A stretch of 64,000 nt of DNA from Deltaproteobacteria bacterium (GCA_021781535.1 JAJXWO010000007.1:1-64000), one strand, 5' to 3'. Positions 34,739 through 46,472 are shown, numbered from the stretch's first letter. Made by a program: numbers and translations. The notes: a model not told the origin generated them from the sequence alone.

Positions 34739-37295
34739 TGGTTACCGTCTCCTTTTCGCTGTGTTGCATAGCGTTAGAGTGCTGATGTAATGTAAAAATA
34801 ATAGTTGTCCCCCGCCCCAACCCGGCGCTTTCAGCCCAGATCCTGCCGTGGTGGTTCCAGACAATCCGCTTGCAGATGGAAAGTCCAAGACCCGAGGTAC
34901 CAAGTTCATGGCGCGATTCGTCCGCCTTGAAAAACTCATCAAAAATGCGTTCTCGATGATCTGCCGTAAGACCGATGCCCTCATCCCGCAGCGAAATAGT
35001 GACAACATCAGCATGCTGCTCGGCAGCTATGTATATAACTCCCTGTTCCGGTGAATAGTGGACCGCATTGGAAACAAGATTGCTAAGGAGCTCTTTCAGT
35101 TGGTCCGGTACAACCGGCACAACAATCAACGGGTCAACAGAAATCTGACAGGAGAGATCCTTTGCGCCAATCGAAGCGGCACTCTCGGCAAGGCACTCCT
35201 CTACAGCGGAGACAAGAGTAATATTTTGATATTCGTATGGCTTTATTGAGGAAACGAGACTGACAAACATTTTATATTTTTCCGCCAACGCCTTTATGCA
35301 GGTGATATTTTCACAGCACATGTCTACCATCTTTTTGCTCTTTGGGTCAGAGACTCGATTCTTAATGAGAGGGAGAAGCATCAGCAGAGGGGTCAACGGG
35401 GTTTTGAGGTCATGCCCCAGTCGAACCAGCAAGGTCTCCATTATCTGCGTATGACTCAGCTGGGACTCCAGGCGCAACTTTTCCTCCCCGGCCCGTTTGT
35501 ATTCGGTGATATCGCGAATCGATTCTATCGCTCCGACCATTTTTCCATGTATATCCAACAGCGGCGAGGCGGTAGCCCAGAAAAAACGGCTGCCGCCATT
35601 GCGGAACAAGGGAACAAATGCCTCGGTAAAAAGGGTTCTCCCCTCCCGTATGATTGCAGGGTAATCGACGCTGATAACATCAAGGGTCTCGTCAACCAGA
35701 TCAATCAGAATAGGCCTGGGTTCTCCATAGAACGGAGTTGAATAGACATTATTGCCCTTCCCCATAACAGCTTCCTTGTTAAGGCCGGTCATCTTTTCTA
35801 TTGCCCTGTTCCAGGCAATCACCCGTTTATCATTATCCACGACAAACGTAGCGTCAGGAAGAAACTCTATAATATCAAGCAGTTCCTGACATGCATTCTT
35901 CGTTTTGTCCTCGGCTGCCTTGCGTTCCGTAATGTCGCGAAAAGACCAAAGCCGGCCATAATAGCGCCCATCAGGGCTTAAGAGCGGCACCGTATAGCGG
36001 TCCAGCGTTTTGCCATCACACAGGGAAAGCTCATCCCGGCTGAATTCCAGGCGATGTTCGTACAGATACCGCACCTTCTCCTGAAACTGTCGGGGATCCA
36101 CCATCAAAGTGGTGACATGCGCGAGGACCGGCTCATCTTCTTTTTCTTCCAGCAAGTGAGCCGGTATACCCATTATTTCAATGAAGCGCCGGTTGATCGA
36201 GAGTATTTCAGCATTCTCATTTACCACCAGGATTCCATCGATAGAGGCCTCCTGCTGCGTGGAAAGGAGGATATTCTGGAATGCTACGGCCTCTTCTGCC
36301 CGCTTGCGTTCGGTAATATCAAGCATGACGCCGACCAATCCCTGCACAGAGCCGTCGCTGTCGTTAAACGTGGCCTTATTGAAGATGACGTCACGCACCG
36401 TGCCATCGGCAAATCGGGTAGAGCCCTCATAGCATTGCAAACCGGGATTCTCAAATAGTAACCGGTCCTGCTGCAGATAATGATCAGCCAACTCTTTTGG
36501 CCACAACTCATCAGCTGTCTTTCCAAGCAGTTCATCTTTGGAGTACCCTATGTAAGATTCAAACGCCTTATTGCAGCCGGTATAGCGAAAGGCGGTATCT
36601 TTGCAGAACACGGGATTGGGAATCGTGTCGATGAGAGTTTGCTGAAACGTGAGTTGCTGTTCATTCCTCCTCGCGATTTTCTGCATTTCCCGCCCCAGCT
36701 TACCCATGATAATGGTGAAGATGGTAAGTATCGCAAACAGCCACAGCACCATATGGTTTTTCAGGCCACTGATGCCGGCAATAAACTCGCTCTCGCGAAT
36801 GCCGACAAACAGTGCCCCGACAATCCTGCCGTCACGATCCCTGATGGGATCATAGGCGGTCAGATAGGGAATTCCGAGTACACGGGCCTCGCCGCGGTAC
36901 GGCCTCCCCTCTTTGAAAATGGCCCTATGGGCAGGTCCCACCAGCCGCGTGCCAACGGCTCTTTTGCCCCCTCCGTCACGCACATTGGTGGAAATCCTCT
37001 GATCGCCCAGGAATATCGTTGCCTCGCCACCAAAGATTTCCTGCACTTTATCAGGAAGCTCAAAGTTATTATTAATCAGGTAGTCGCCGACAAAAAACTG
37101 GTCATTAACAACCCTGAATCCATTTCCTTTATACCCGAGAAGTTCCCGAAAAGTACGGATGCCGGACTCCAGTTTCGCATGTTCCTCTCTGATTTCAGCA
37201 GCCTGATACTGCTGAATGGAATAAAGCGCAAAGCCTGAGATAGTCGTAATGGCGATCAGGCAGCCGGCAAGCATGTATTTTGTGATCGTTTTCAT
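34731..37295 (-). CDS. Cache-3xPAS histidine kinase
   Basis: An 854-residue membrane kinase. TM1 (about 9-27), a periplasmic single-Cache domain (about 30-175; RTFRELLGYKGNGFRVVND, VGTRLVG, YDPIRDRDGRIVGALFVG), TM2 (about 182-202), three PAS domains (about 220-335, 345-460, 480-600), HisKA with the His in RLGHDLKTPLT, and HATPase (about 730-840, GTSGLGLSICKRI). The periplasmic cache suggests sensing of small organic molecules. It is 50 bases after cheB and overlaps the next receiver by eight bases. Confidence 0.93.
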   Translation of the reverse strand: MKTITKYMLAGCLIAITTISGFALYSIQQYQAAEIREEHAKLESGIRTFRELLGYKGNGFRVVNDQFFVGDYLINNNFELPDKVQEIFGGEATIFLGDQRISTNVRDGGGKRAVGTRLVGPAHRAIFKEGRPYRGEARVLGIPYLTAYDPIRDRDGRIVGALFVGIRESEFIAGISGLKNHMVLWLFAILTIFTIIMGKLGREMQKIARRNEQQLTFQQTLIDTIPNPVFCKDTAFRYTGCNKAFESYIGYSKDELLGKTADELWPKELADHYLQQDRLLFENPGLQCYEGSTRFADGTVRDVIFNKATFNDSDGSVQGLVGVMLDITERKRAEEAVAFQNILLSTQQEASIDGILVVNENAEILSINRRFIEIMGIPAHLLEEKEDEPVLAHVTTLMVDPRQFQEKVRYLYEHRLEFSRDELSLCDGKTLDRYTVPLLSPDGRYYGRLWSFRDITERKAAEDKTKNACQELLDIIEFLPDATFVVDNDKRVIAWNRAIEKMTGLNKEAVMGKGNNVYSTPFYGEPRPILIDLVDETLDVISVDYPAIIREGRTLFTEAFVPLFRNGGSRFFWATASPLLDIHGKMVGAIESIRDITEYKRAGEEKLRLESQLSHTQIMETLLVRLGHDLKTPLTPLLMLLPLIKNRVSDPKSKKMVDMCCENITCIKALAEKYKMFVSLVSSIKPYEYQNITLVSAVEECLAESAASIGAKDLSCQISVDPLIVVPVVPDQLKELLSNLVSNAVHYSPEQGVIYIAAEQHADVVTISLRDEGIGLTADHRERIFDEFFKADESRHELGTSGLGLSICKRIVWNHHGRIWAESAGLGRGTTIIFTLHQHSNAMQHSEKETVTNG

Positions 37296-37345
37296 ACTGG
37301 TTCACCTTCCAAACAGGCGGTAGTTCCCGGCAGACAATACATAGG

Positions 37346-38437
37346 TTATACCCTGAAGCCGCGTTTCCCCTGGGATGACAACCAGTAAAACAGGCGCCGG
37401 GACAACTCCTGCAGCGGCACGATCTCATCGACACCACCTCTGGCAATTGCCTCTTTCGGCATACCGAACACGACACAACTCACTTCGTCCTGGGCAAGCG
37501 TGCAGGCGCCGGACTGATGCATTTCCAGCATGCCGGCAGCACCGTCATCTCCCATGCCGGTCATGATGATTCCGATGGCATTTTTCCCGGCGCAGTTGGC
37601 AGCCGAACGGAAGAGAACATCTACCGACGGACGATGGCGACTTACCGGAGGACCGTCGGAGAGCTCCGTAACATAGTTGGCGCCACTCCGTTTCAACAGC
37701 AGATGACGATTGCCCGGAGCCAGGTACGCGTGCCCCGGCAACACCCGCTCGCCATGTTCAGCCTCTTTAACCGCTATCGTGCAGAGACTGTCGAGCCGTT
37801 TGGCAAACGTTTTGGTAAACGCTTCGGGCATATGCTGGGTAATCAGAATCCCGGGACAATCGGCCGGCATATCCGCCAGCACCACCTTGAGTGCCTCGGT
37901 GCCACCGGTGGAAGCGCCCAACAGAACGACCTTCTCGGTCGTTGAGAACGTATGATGTTCGGCAGCAAGCACAACATCGGCGCTGTTTTTCTGCTGCACC
38001 GACAGATGGGCGGCACTTCTTGGCGGCGCCTTGACGAGACGCGCCCTGGAGGCGCTGCGGATTTTGTCGGTCAGCTCCTCGGCATATTCCTGCAGGCCGT
38101 TGCGGATGTCGATCCTGGGTTTGGTTACGAAGTCAAACGCTCCCAATTCCAATGCATGCAACGTGATCGACGAGCTCTTTTCGGTGAGTGACGAGACCAT
38201 CACCACCGGCATCGGACGCAGCCGCATCAATCGTTCCAGAAAAGCAAGGCCGTCCATCTTCGGCATTTCCACATCCAGCGTTAAAACATCGGGATTGAGC
38301 GCCTTGATCTTTTCCCTGGCCACCAGCGGATCGGGCGCGGTTCCGACCACCTCCATATCCTGCTGGCGGTTGATGATTTCAGTCAGCAGGCTCCGGATGA
38401 GAGCCGAATCATCTATTATGAGAACTTTGATCGGCAT
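37346..38437 (-). CDS. cheB: Chemotaxis response regulator methylesterase CheB
   Basis: A 363-residue protein with the full CheB layout: receiver (about 1-120, phospho-acceptor D55 in [10 protein letters not shown]), linker, and methylesterase domain (about 165-355) with S176 (GASTGGT), H202 (TQHMPEA) and D298 (GMGDDG). It removes methyl groups, or deamidates glutamines, on chemoreceptors when phosphorylated by CheA, resetting sensitivity. It follows cheD by five bases in the order cheR-cheD-cheB. Confidence 0.96.
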   Translation of the reverse strand: MPIKVLIIDDSALIRSLLTEIINRQQDMEVVGTAPDPLVAREKIKALNPDVLTLDVEMPKMDGLAFLERLMRLRPMPVVMVSSLTEKSSSITLHALELGAFDFVTKPRIDIRNGLQEYAEELTDKIRSASRARLVKAPPRSAAHLSVQQKNSADVVLAAEHHTFSTTEKVVLLGASTGGTEALKVVLADMPADCPGILITQHMPEAFTKTFAKRLDSLCTIAVKEAEHGERVLPGHAYLAPGNRHLLLKRSGANYVTELSDGPPVSRHRPSVDVLFRSAANCAGKNAIGIIMTGMGDDGAAGMLEMHQSGACTLAQDEVSCVVFGMPKEAIARGGVDEIVPLQELSRRLFYWLSSQGKRGFRV

Positions 38438-38442
38438 GGTGA

Positions 38443-39033
38443 CTATCCTTGTATCCTCATGTAAGCCGTATCACTGCATGCCACCGGTGGTAATAGCACC
38501 TGCATAAGTTCCGGAGAAAGCGCTTGATTTTTAATCCGTTTCACAAACACCCGTCCGGTGGCCGGATAAAAACAGATTTTGCGCGGGTAGATGTCACCCA
38601 CGTCAACTGCAGCTATTCTGATTTTTTCATCTTTCAAGAAACCCAGGGCAAAATCGGCATTCTGGCGGCCGACATCGCTCATTCCATCCATCACCTTGCC
38701 GGCGCCGAAGACTTTTGCCGCGAGATTACCAGGGGCAGCTCCCAACTGGAAAAGGTGCTGCAGCAACAGCTTCATGGCATGGATTCCGTAGCGGGCGGAG
38801 CCGCTTCCCGTTTTGCCATTCCCCTCAGGATCTCCCGGCAGCATGTAATGATTCATCCCCCCGACGCCGTTAACGGCGTCATAGAGACAGACGGACACAC
38901 ACGAGCCGAGCACGGTGGTTATGACGCTGTTTTCAGTGGTTGCATAATACTGTCCGGGAAGTATCTTGACCCCGTTTGTGTCAAAGACCCGGTCATAATA
39001 ACTGCTTGTAGAGAAATATTTGCCCCGGTGCAT
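38443..39033 (-). CDS. cheD: Chemoreceptor glutamine deamidase CheD
   Basis: A 196-residue CheD. The catalytic Cys in [14 protein letters not shown] (about residue 46) and the His of GGMNHYMLP (about 62) are present, as is AKVFGAGKV. CheD deamidates receptor glutamines and in many species is regulated by CheC/CheX-type proteins; a CheX-like protein is encoded at 52.8 kb. I use the ATG at 39033 (MHRGKYFS), five bases after the cheR stop with GAAGGG upstream; a longer reading would overlap cheR without a site. Confidence 0.95.
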   Translation of the reverse strand: MHRGKYFSTSSYYDRVFDTNGVKILPGQYYATTENSVITTVLGSCVSVCLYDAVNGVGGMNHYMLPGDPEGNGKTGSGSARYGIHAMKLLLQHLFQLGAAPGNLAAKVFGAGKVMDGMSDVGRQNADFALGFLKDEKIRIAAVDVGDIYPRKICFYPATGRVFVKRIKNQALSPELMQVLLPPVACSDTAYMRIQG

Positions 39034-39038
39034 GATCG

Positions 39039-39911
39039 TCAGCCCTTCGGTGAATAGACTGTTTTGCCGCACACCGTGAACAGGTCGGCAGCATGATGAA
39101 AACTTTCGGAATGGCCGGCAAAGAAAAGCCCGTGAGTCTGCAGACAGGGCTGCATCTTTTTCAGGATGGCATACTGGGTATCCTTGTCAAAATAGATCAT
39201 GACGTTGCGGCAGAATATTGCATCGAATTTATCTCGCAGTGCCCACTGGTCATCCAACAGGTTGAAACGTCTGAAGGTGATCATCTGCTGCAGTTCCGGA
39301 CGGACTTTGGCAAAACCGGCATTCTTCCCCTCACCTTTCAAAAAAAAGCGCTTGAGCTGTCCGGCAGAGATCTTCTGCAATTGATCGAGCGGATACACAC
39401 CCCGCTTGGCCTTCTCGATCACATTGGTATCGATGTCCGTCGCAAGTATCCTGACCGGCGCGTTGAAGCTGTTGAAGTGTTCCACAACCGTCATTGCGAT
39501 TGAATAAGGTTCTTCGCCGGTTGACGACGCGCAGGTCCAGATTGCGATCGGGCCTGATTTTGAGAGAGTTCCGAGATGTTTTGAAAGAATCGGGAAATGG
39601 TGAGCCTCACGAAAAAATGAGGTCATGTTGGTTGTGAGGGCGTTGATGAACTCCTCACATTCCTGCAGGTCGCCGCTTTCCAGAAGCTGGATGTATGCGG
39701 TAAACGAATCTACCTGCCGGGCCCTGACGCGGCGGGCAAGACGGCTGTAAACGAGGTCTCGTTTGGACGGAGCCAGAGATATGCCGGCAACCCGGTAAAT
39801 CAGGCTTCTTATACGATTGAAATCATCACCGGAGAAAGGGAACTGATACAGTTCCTTTTCTCCGGCCGTTCTTCCGAATGCCGGTATTTTATTACGTATT
39901 GCAGCCGACAT
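39039..39911 (-). CDS. cheR: Chemoreceptor methyltransferase CheR
   Basis: A 290-residue S-adenosylmethionine-dependent methyltransferase. The N-terminal helical domain (about 20-90) is followed by the catalytic domain with the SAM site WTCASSTGEEPYS (about 119-131), ILATDIDTN (about 153-161) and FDAIFCRNVMIYFD (about 226-239). A basic segment (about 170-210) fits the beta-subdomain that docks on receptor C-terminal pentapeptides. It methylates glutamates on MCPs. The adjacent MCP ends in such a pentapeptide. It lies 51 bases after that MCP gene. Confidence 0.95.
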   Translation of the reverse strand: MSAAIRNKIPAFGRTAGEKELYQFPFSGDDFNRIRSLIYRVAGISLAPSKRDLVYSRLARRVRARQVDSFTAYIQLLESGDLQECEEFINALTTNMTSFFREAHHFPILSKHLGTLSKSGPIAIWTCASSTGEEPYSIAMTVVEHFNSFNAPVRILATDIDTNVIEKAKRGVYPLDQLQKISAGQLKRFFLKGEGKNAGFAKVRPELQQMITFRRFNLLDDQWALRDKFDAIFCRNVMIYFDKDTQYAILKKMQPCLQTHGLFFAGHSESFHHAADLFTVCGKTVYSPKG

Positions 39912-39962
39912 TCACAGCTCCCGACGGGTGGCCAGACGACTCACCCGCACCATTCACCACGG

Positions 39963-41702
39963 TTAGAATTCTTTCCAGTCGTCATCGGCATCGACAGTTT
40001 TCGGTGCAGACAGTTTCAGCGAATCATCCTTTTTCTGGAATCTTTGTGTGCCCGGCCGGCCACCCTTTTTTGCCTCTATTTCCGGACGGAGGGCCTGAAT
40101 TTTGCGGGTCTTTCTTTCTGTTGAACTTTTCTGGAGCTGGACCGACTCTTCCAGCTTGAAGCGGGTAACCACCTGCACCAGCTGCATAGCCTGTTCCTCC
40201 AGCGACTCGGCGGCAGCGGCAGCCTGTTCAACCAGGGCAGCGTTTTGCTGGGTCACATCATCCATCTGGGTAATTGCGGTATTGACCTGCTCAATGCCGC
40301 TTGATTGCTCAAGTGACGCGGCAGAGATCTCGGCCATGATATCCGTTACCCGCTTGATGCTGGTGACTATCTCCTGGGTCGTATGTCCGGCCTCTTCCAC
40401 CAGTCGGCTGCCATCTTGAACTTTGCCGACAGAGTCTTCAATCAGGGTTTTTATTTCCTTGGCCGCTGCCGCACTCCGCTGGGCAAGGCTGCGCACCTCG
40501 GCCGCTACAACCGCAAACCCGCGCCCCTGCTCACCGGCACGGGCCGCTTCGACGGCCGCATTCAGCGCCAGGATATTGGTCTGAAAGGCGATGCCGTCGA
40601 TGACACCGATGATATCGGCTATCTTGCGGGAACTGTCAGTGATTGATTCCATGGTGCGAACAACCTTGTTGATGACATCGCCGCCTTTGACCGCCACGCC
40701 GCTGGCGCTGATCGCCAGTTGATTGGCCTGCTGCGCGTTGTCCGCGTTCTGCTTCACGGTCGAGGTCAACTCCTCCATGCTGGAAGCGGTTTCCTCCAGG
40801 GCCGAAGCCTGTTCCTCGGTGCGTTGGGAAAGATCGGCATTACCGGCAGCAATCTGTTCAGTGGCCGTGGCGATGGAATCGGCGCCGGTACGAACCTCGC
40901 CAACAATCTTTGCCAGCCCTTCATTCATTTCTTTCAGCGACATCAGAAGGTGACCGGTCTCATCCTCACTGTCGACCTCAATCTTTACGGTCAGGTCACC
41001 GGCCGCAATCAGGTCCGATGCAACGATGGCCTTGTCAAGAGCCCGCTTGATCCCTCGCGCCACCACCCAGGCAAAAGCAAAGACCACCAGCGCCAATATC
41101 AGCGCTGCTCCGAGGATCTGCAAACGCATCGAGGCAACTTCGGTCTTGACATCATCGACATAGATGCCGCTGCCGACGACCCAGCCCCACTCCTTGTTCA
41201 GCTCGACATAGGATATTTTATCAACCGGCTTGCTTGCCCCCGGCTTGACCCACTGATAGTCAACAATGCCGGCTCCCTTTTCCTTGGCCACCTTGACCAT
41301 CTCGACAAATATCTGCTTGCCGTTCGGATCCTTGATTTCCGCCACGTTCTTGCCGACCAGATCCGCATTGACCCCATGCATGAGCATTTTGGGCTCCAGG
41401 TCGTTGACCCAGAAATATTCACTGCCATTGTAGCGGAGGTCTTTAATCTGCTCCAATGCCATCTTCTTAGCATCTTCAACCGTGATCTTTCCGCTTTTTG
41501 CGTCGTCCTGAAGGCTGGAAATCATCGAAGAAGCAACCTCAACAACGCCCTTTGTCGCCAATATTTTTTCATTCATCAGCTGCTTTTCCATATAGGGGAG
41601 GACGTAAAACATGACGCCCAGTATCAGCAGTGCGATCGTGGTAATTGAAATACTCAGTATTTTCGTCAGAATCTTCCAGTTCTTAAAGCTTTTCATTTTC
41701 AT
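39963..41702 (-). CDS. Methyl-accepting chemotaxis protein, sCache_2, with CheR-docking tail
   Basis: A 579-residue receptor. TM1 (about 11-33), a periplasmic sCache_2 domain (about 40-190; [29 protein letters not shown]), TM2 (about 198-220), HAMP, and the signalling domain with the hairpin tip [20 protein letters not shown]. The protein ends in DWKEF, an xWxxF pentapeptide of the kind that tethers CheR and CheB. The start at 41702 has AAAGGCGG upstream. It is between cheW and cheR. Cache type 2 receptors often bind short carboxylates; the ligand here is unknown. Confidence 0.95.
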   Translation of the reverse strand: MKMKSFKNWKILTKILSISITTIALLILGVMFYVLPYMEKQLMNEKILATKGVVEVASSMISSLQDDAKSGKITVEDAKKMALEQIKDLRYNGSEYFWVNDLEPKMLMHGVNADLVGKNVAEIKDPNGKQIFVEMVKVAKEKGAGIVDYQWVKPGASKPVDKISYVELNKEWGWVVGSGIYVDDVKTEVASMRLQILGAALILALVVFAFAWVVARGIKRALDKAIVASDLIAAGDLTVKIEVDSEDETGHLLMSLKEMNEGLAKIVGEVRTGADSIATATEQIAAGNADLSQRTEEQASALEETASSMEELTSTVKQNADNAQQANQLAISASGVAVKGGDVINKVVRTMESITDSSRKIADIIGVIDGIAFQTNILALNAAVEAARAGEQGRGFAVVAAEVRSLAQRSAAAAKEIKTLIEDSVGKVQDGSRLVEEAGHTTQEIVTSIKRVTDIMAEISAASLEQSSGIEQVNTAITQMDDVTQQNAALVEQAAAAAESLEEQAMQLVQVVTRFKLEESVQLQKSSTERKTRKIQALRPEIEAKKGGRPGTQRFQKKDDSLKLSAPKTVDADDDWKEF

Positions 41703-41730
41703 GCGATTACCGCCTTTCTGTGAATTTATA

Positions 41731-42222
41731 TTAGTTTGTCTGATCCATGACCTGCATCTCTTCACTGCTCATCAGCTTTTCAATGTCCACCAGGATCAGC
41801 ATCTGATCGTTCAGCGTACCGAGACCGGTGATATAATCGGTGTCCATCGCTGCCCCCATTTCCGGGGCCGGCTTGATCTGTTCCGGACTCAGCGCCACCA
41901 CATCGGAAACGCCGTCAACAACCATCCCGATCACCCTGTTCAGCACGTTCATGATAATCACCACGGTAAATTCGTTGTAGGTCGGCTCACCGACCTTGAA
42001 CTTGATCCGCATGTCGACAATCGGAACGATCACGCCGCGCAGATTGATGACCCCCTTGATAAAATCCGGGGCATTGGCGATATGAGTCACCGTGTCATAC
42101 CCACGAATTTCCTGAACCTTGAGGATATCGATGCCATACTCCTCGTTGCCCAAGGTGAAGGTGAGATACTCCGAGGCGAGATCCGTCCCGTTTCTGTCAG
42201 TACTTCCCTGACCTGTCTGCAT
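41731..42222 (-). CDS. cheW: Chemotaxis coupling protein CheW
   Basis: A 163-residue CheW with an N-terminal extension of about 16 residues. The SH3-like beta domain shows [19 protein letters not shown] (about 18-36), [16 protein letters not shown] (about 57-72) and a typical C-terminal strand set. It couples receptors to CheA. It lies 31 bases after cheA and 28 bases before the pentapeptide MCP. Confidence 0.96.
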   Translation of the reverse strand: MQTGQGSTDRNGTDLASEYLTFTLGNEEYGIDILKVQEIRGYDTVTHIANAPDFIKGVINLRGVIVPIVDMRIKFKVGEPTYNEFTVVIIMNVLNRVIGMVVDGVSDVVALSPEQIKPAPEMGAAMDTDYITGLGTLNDQMLILVDIEKLMSSEEMQVMDQTN

Positions 42223-42253
42223 AATGTGCGTTACCTCCCTTTGGTGAGTTTTA

Positions 42254-44389
42254 CTAAAAGTTGATCTTCTTTTTACGCATTTGCAGTAACGAATTGACGT
42301 CCAGAATCAGGGCGACCCGACCATCGCCGAGAATTGTCGCCCCGGACGTGCCGTCTACCTTGCGGTAATTTGTCTCTATGCTTTTAATGACCACCTGATG
42401 TTCATCCAGCAAGGAGTCAACAAGCACAGCGGCTTTTTCGCCCTCGACATCCACCAGGATCAGAATCCCCTGTTCCGGATCCGTCACACGCGCATCCATA
42501 TTGAACAGTTCGTACAGCGGAATGATCGGAATATAATCGCCGCGCACATGAACGACATTTTTGCCATTAATGCTCTTCAGGCTTTCGGAAGTTGGACGGA
42601 GGGACTCGACAATCGAGTTGAGCGGTATAATAAATTTCTCATCACCGACGGCAACGGAGAGTCCATCCAGAATAGCAAGCGTCAGCGGCAAACTGATGGT
42701 GACCCGGGTGCCTTTGCCAGGTTCCGACGATATAGTCACCCGACCGCTCATCGCCTGGACGTTGCGCAGCACCACATCCATTCCAACACCCCGGCCGGAA
42801 ATATCGGTTATGGCCTCAGCGGTGGAAAAGCCCGGCGCAAAGATCAGCTGCCAAACATCCTCATCACTCATGCTGTCGGAAGCCGGAATACCGCGTTCGG
42901 CAGCCTTAGCCAGAATTTTGCCGCGATTCAACCCGGCGCCGTCATCAATAACGTCGATAACGATCCGGCCACCAACCTGGGAAGCTCGAAGGGTTATCGT
43001 GCCATGGCGCTCTTTTCCGGCGGCACTTCGCACCTCCGGCTTCTCCAGCGCATGGTCCATGCAGTTACGTACCAGGTGCGTAAGCGGATCGGTGATTTTT
43101 TCGATCAGCCCCTTGTCCAGTTCGGTCGAATCGCCGACCGTTTTCAGTTCCACCTGTTTGCCGAGTTTTGCGGCAAGCTCGCGCACCATACGGGGGAAAC
43201 GGCTGAATACGATGCTGATCGGCATCAACCGGATCGACATGACGCTCTGCTGCAGGTCACGAGTGTTGCGCTCCAGTTGCAACAGGCTGCGGTGCAGGCT
43301 CTCGTAAAGAACCGGGTCGAGGCTGGTGGCTGTCTGCGCCAGCATCAACTGGGTAATTACCAGTTCACCGACCTGGTTGATTAATTGGTCAACCTTGGTA
43401 ACGCCGACACGGATCGATGACTCGGTCTCGCTGGTACGGCGTCCGAAGGCCCCCGGCGCGAGTTCATTCTTGTCATAAGCCCTTCTGCCGGGTGCCGTTT
43501 CCACTGCATCCTCAACCGGGTTGCACGGAAACTCCTGACTGAATTTCACCTGTTCAGTCGCCACGACGGCGGCTTCCGCAATGGCATCATCCGCTTCCAC
43601 TCTGTGGCACGGTACCCCTTCAAATACTTTCAACTGGTCCTCATCCGCTACGAACTCAAAAATATCGCGGATATCCGCTTCGCCGGCAGTTGTCTCCAGC
43701 GTGAGATGCCAGCTGCAGAGGCATAGTTCAGGATCAAGCGTACAAAAATCGGCGCTGGCGGGAAGTTCGGCGGTCACAGTCAACTCGCCCAACTCCTCCA
43801 GCTCGGCAAACAGACTTTCCAATCGGATACCCCGCTTGAAGATATCCGGGTCCGGGGAAAACTCTAGCTCGTAGTGGCGGCAGGCCACACCCGAACTGTC
43901 AGAGTCTGGCGGTATAACCGGCCCTGCCTCAGGCGCGTTTTCTGTTTCTTCTGCTTCGCCGGATGGAGCAGCCGCGCCCGAATCAACAACCTGCTGCAGC
44001 TTGGCGCGAATCCTGTCAATAGACTCCTGACAAACCTCTGCTCCGTCACGATGACCGGCCAACTGCATGGAGATCACATCACCCGCTTCGAGAAAAAGGT
44101 CAACCATTGCCGGACTGAAGGGAATTTCGTGATTGCGCATGCGGTCGAGCAGCGATTCGAGCACATGGGTGACTATCGTCATATCCTGGAAGCCGAAGAT
44201 TCCGGCGCCTCCCTTGATCGAATGCGCAGCTCTGAAAATGGCATTGAGTTGTTCTTCGTCAGGCCCCGCGTCAGAGAGCGATACAAGAATCTGCTCCATC
44301 TCGGCCAGGTGCTCCGCACACTCCTCGAAAAAAACCTGGTTGAACTGGTTGAGATCTATGCTGGTATTATTTTGTCCGGAATGAGTCAT
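42254..44389 (-). CDS. cheA: Chemotaxis histidine kinase CheA
   Basis: A 711-residue CheA. The HPt domain carries phospho-acceptor H56 in [11 protein letters not shown]. The long, variable middle (about 130-310) contains a CheY/CheB-binding-like part and acidic linkers. The dimerisation domain (about 330-395, [15 protein letters not shown]), HATPase (about 400-555; [36 protein letters not shown]) and CheW-like domain (about 560-705) follow. It is the central kinase of this pathway, transferring phosphate to CheB and receivers in the operon. STAS lies 18 bases upstream, cheW 31 bases downstream. Confidence 0.97.
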   Translation of the reverse strand: MTHSGQNNTSIDLNQFNQVFFEECAEHLAEMEQILVSLSDAGPDEEQLNAIFRAAHSIKGGAGIFGFQDMTIVTHVLESLLDRMRNHEIPFSPAMVDLFLEAGDVISMQLAGHRDGAEVCQESIDRIRAKLQQVVDSGAAAPSGEAEETENAPEAGPVIPPDSDSSGVACRHYELEFSPDPDIFKRGIRLESLFAELEELGELTVTAELPASADFCTLDPELCLCSWHLTLETTAGEADIRDIFEFVADEDQLKVFEGVPCHRVEADDAIAEAAVVATEQVKFSQEFPCNPVEDAVETAPGRRAYDKNELAPGAFGRRTSETESSIRVGVTKVDQLINQVGELVITQLMLAQTATSLDPVLYESLHRSLLQLERNTRDLQQSVMSIRLMPISIVFSRFPRMVRELAAKLGKQVELKTVGDSTELDKGLIEKITDPLTHLVRNCMDHALEKPEVRSAAGKERHGTITLRASQVGGRIVIDVIDDGAGLNRGKILAKAAERGIPASDSMSDEDVWQLIFAPGFSTAEAITDISGRGVGMDVVLRNVQAMSGRVTISSEPGKGTRVTISLPLTLAILDGLSVAVGDEKFIIPLNSIVESLRPTSESLKSINGKNVVHVRGDYIPIIPLYELFNMDARVTDPEQGILILVDVEGEKAAVLVDSLLDEHQVVIKSIETNYRKVDGTSGATILGDGRVALILDVNSLLQMRKKKINF

Positions 44390-44407
44390 GCTGATTTCCT
44401 TGAGACA

Positions 44408-44746
44408 TCAAAGTGGGAGATTCAATTCGTGATCAAAACCTAAAAAATGAATCGTGGACCTGAAGGTATCGGGAACGTTACTCACGTGCGCATTGACACC
44501 GTTCTGCCTCAGGGTGCGGACAAAGAGTGCCAGGAGCTGGCAACCACAGGCATCAAAACCGGTGATCCCCGACACATCTATCTCCCGAACGGCATCCGGG
44601 GAACATTTCAACTGATCAGCAGCAGTTTCAGTGTTCAACAGACGGGAAAGTGATTCCGTCAGGAGAGAATGCTTTTCAGCAACACCACCCATGGACCAGT
44701 CGCCATCCAGAACTATTCGCAGTATTTCACCAGCTTCATTAATCAT
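44408..44746 (-). CDS. STAS-domain protein
   Basis: A 112-residue STAS (anti-sigma-factor-antagonist-like) protein. The core DVSGITGFDACGCQLLALFVR (about residues 57-77, shown in part by DVSGITGFD) fits the STAS loop where SpoIIAA-type proteins are phosphorylated, but the usual D-S pair is replaced by G-F-D, so phosphorylation at the normal Ser is unlikely. STAS proteins are common next to cheA in this lineage. The ATG at 44746 follows GGGG; the longer reading starts with TTG. Role unknown. Confidence 0.82.
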   Translation of the reverse strand: MINEAGEILRIVLDGDWSMGGVAEKHSLLTESLSRLLNTETAADQLKCSPDAVREIDVSGITGFDACGCQLLALFVRTLRQNGVNAHVSNVPDTFRSTIHFLGFDHELNLPL

Positions 44747-44828
44747 AGTCGCCCCGCATCCATCCGGATATCCACCCAAATTTCACATTAAAAGAATCTG
44801 GCTCTTGCAGCTGCCGCTTGATCCTGCT

Positions 44829-46472
44829 TCACAGCCTGAACTGTCCGACCAGCTGTTTCAGCTCTTCCGCCTGACGGGAAACATCATTGGCGGCCACCGC
44901 TGTCTCTTGCAGCGCATAGTCGTTCTGCTTGGCCAGGTCATTAAGGTTCATGACATTGTTGCTGATCTCTCTTGTCGTAGCGGTCTGCTCTTCGGCAGCG
45001 GTGGCGATCTGGCTGATCTGTTCGGTCACGTCATTGATGATGTCGAGGATTTCCTGCAGCGAGCGGCCGGATTCCGAGGCATGACTGGTCCCCTGTTCAA
45101 CCTGGGTGACACTCTGCTCCATGGAGGTGACCGCATCTTTGGTCTCTTTCTGGATGGCCTTGATCATTTCACCGATCTCTTTGGTGGCACGGGTGGTCCG
45201 TTCGGCGAGGGCACGAACTTCGTCGGCAACGACGGCAAAACCGCGCCCCTGCTCTCCGGCTCTGGCCGCTTCGATGGCGGCATTCAGGGCCAGCAGGTTG
45301 GTCTGGTCGGCGATATCTTCGATGGTGCCGATAATGGTGCCGATCTGCTCTGAGCGGACGCCAAGGGCATCAACCGTACTGGCGGCATTTTGCACCCGTT
45401 CGGCAATGGTGTTCATGACGGCAATTGATTGACCGACAACGACCACGCCCTGGTTGGCCTTCTGGGTGGCGCCGCCGGCATTGGCTGCGGCATGGTGACA
45501 GTTGTTGGCAATGTCGCCCGAAGTGGCCGACATCTCTTCGCCTGCCGTTGCCAGCGAGGTGGATTGTGAGGATAGCTGGGCAATACTTTCGATCATCTGT
45601 TTCGATGTCGTTTGCAGTTCGAGGGAGGACGATGCCAGTTGCAGCGAACTGTCTGATACCTGGTTAATGATGCCGTGCAGCTTGCCGATAAAGGTATTGA
45701 ACCATTCGCTCAGTTCGCCAATCTCATTCTTGCCGAGGATCGGCAGACGGCGGGTCAGGTCCCCCTCACCCTGGGCAATATCCCTGATAGTGTCGACCAC
45801 AGCTTTGATCGGACCGGTGACAGTGCGGGAGACCACCCAGGCAAGCAGAATGCTGAGCGCCAGTATTCCCATAAGGCCCACCCCGATGCCGATCTGAATC
45901 TGGCGGACATGGGCCGTGACATCATCAACATAGATGCCGGTGCCGACCACCCAGCCCCAGGGCCGGTACAGCTCAACGTAGGAAAGTTTCGGCACCGGCT
46001 TGACGCTCCCCGGTTTAGACCAGGCATAATCAACAAAGCCCTTCCCCGCGTCCTTGCAGACCGTAGCCATCTCCACAAAAAGCGCCTTGCCGTTGGGGTC
46101 CTTGTTGCCGCTCAGATCCGTACCGTTCAGTTCAGGCTTGATCGGGTGCATGATCATCTTCGGGCCAAGATCATTGATCCAGAGATAGTTTGAGTCATCA
46201 TAGCGTATGGCGGCAATCCGCTCGGCCGCCCGCTTCTGGGCCTCCTCTTTCGTGAGCGTCCCGGCTTCAACCTGTTTCTGGTAGGAAGCAAGCTGGCTGG
46301 TCGCTTCCTGCACCAGACAGCTCACGGTCGCCTTTTTTTCAGCCATGATCAGCCCACGAATAAACGGCATCAGCACGAACATGGTGACTAACGACAATAC
46401 CAGCCAGGTAAGCACCGACAAGCTCATGATTTTTGTAAAAATACTCCAGTCCTTGTATGCTTTCAGTTTCAT
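44829..46472 (-). CDS. Methyl-accepting chemotaxis protein, sCache_2
   Basis: A 547-residue receptor, first gene of the chemosensory run. TM1 (about 11-33), sCache_2 domain (about 40-185; [30 protein letters not shown]), TM2 (about 190-212), HAMP ([14 protein letters not shown]) and the signalling hairpin [21 protein letters not shown]. Unlike the second MCP it ends in LVGQFRL with no CheR-docking pentapeptide. AAGGGG precedes the ATG by six bases. A sigma-54 promoter lies 66-81 bases upstream of the start codon. Confidence 0.95.
   Translation of the reverse strand: MKLKAYKDWSIFTKIMSLSVLTWLVLSLVTMFVLMPFIRGLIMAEKKATVSCLVQEATSQLASYQKQVEAGTLTKEEAQKRAAERIAAIRYDDSNYLWINDLGPKMIMHPIKPELNGTDLSGNKDPNGKALFVEMATVCKDAGKGFVDYAWSKPGSVKPVPKLSYVELYRPWGWVVGTGIYVDDVTAHVRQIQIGIGVGLMGILALSILLAWVVSRTVTGPIKAVVDTIRDIAQGEGDLTRRLPILGKNEIGELSEWFNTFIGKLHGIINQVSDSSLQLASSSLELQTTSKQMIESIAQLSSQSTSLATAGEEMSATSGDIANNCHHAAANAGGATQKANQGVVVVGQSIAVMNTIAERVQNAASTVDALGVRSEQIGTIIGTIEDIADQTNLLALNAAIEAARAGEQGRGFAVVADEVRALAERTTRATKEIGEMIKAIQKETKDAVTSMEQSVTQVEQGTSHASESGRSLQEILDIINDVTEQISQIATAAEEQTATTREISNNVMNLNDLAKQNDYALQETAVAANDVSRQAEELKQLVGQFRL

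Noticed and set aside
40719-44443. Several plus-strand open frames above 180 residues (40719-41648, 42398-43384, 43874-44443)
   Set aside because: They mirror the codon structure of the MCP and CheA genes on the other strand and show no motifs or ribosome-binding sites.
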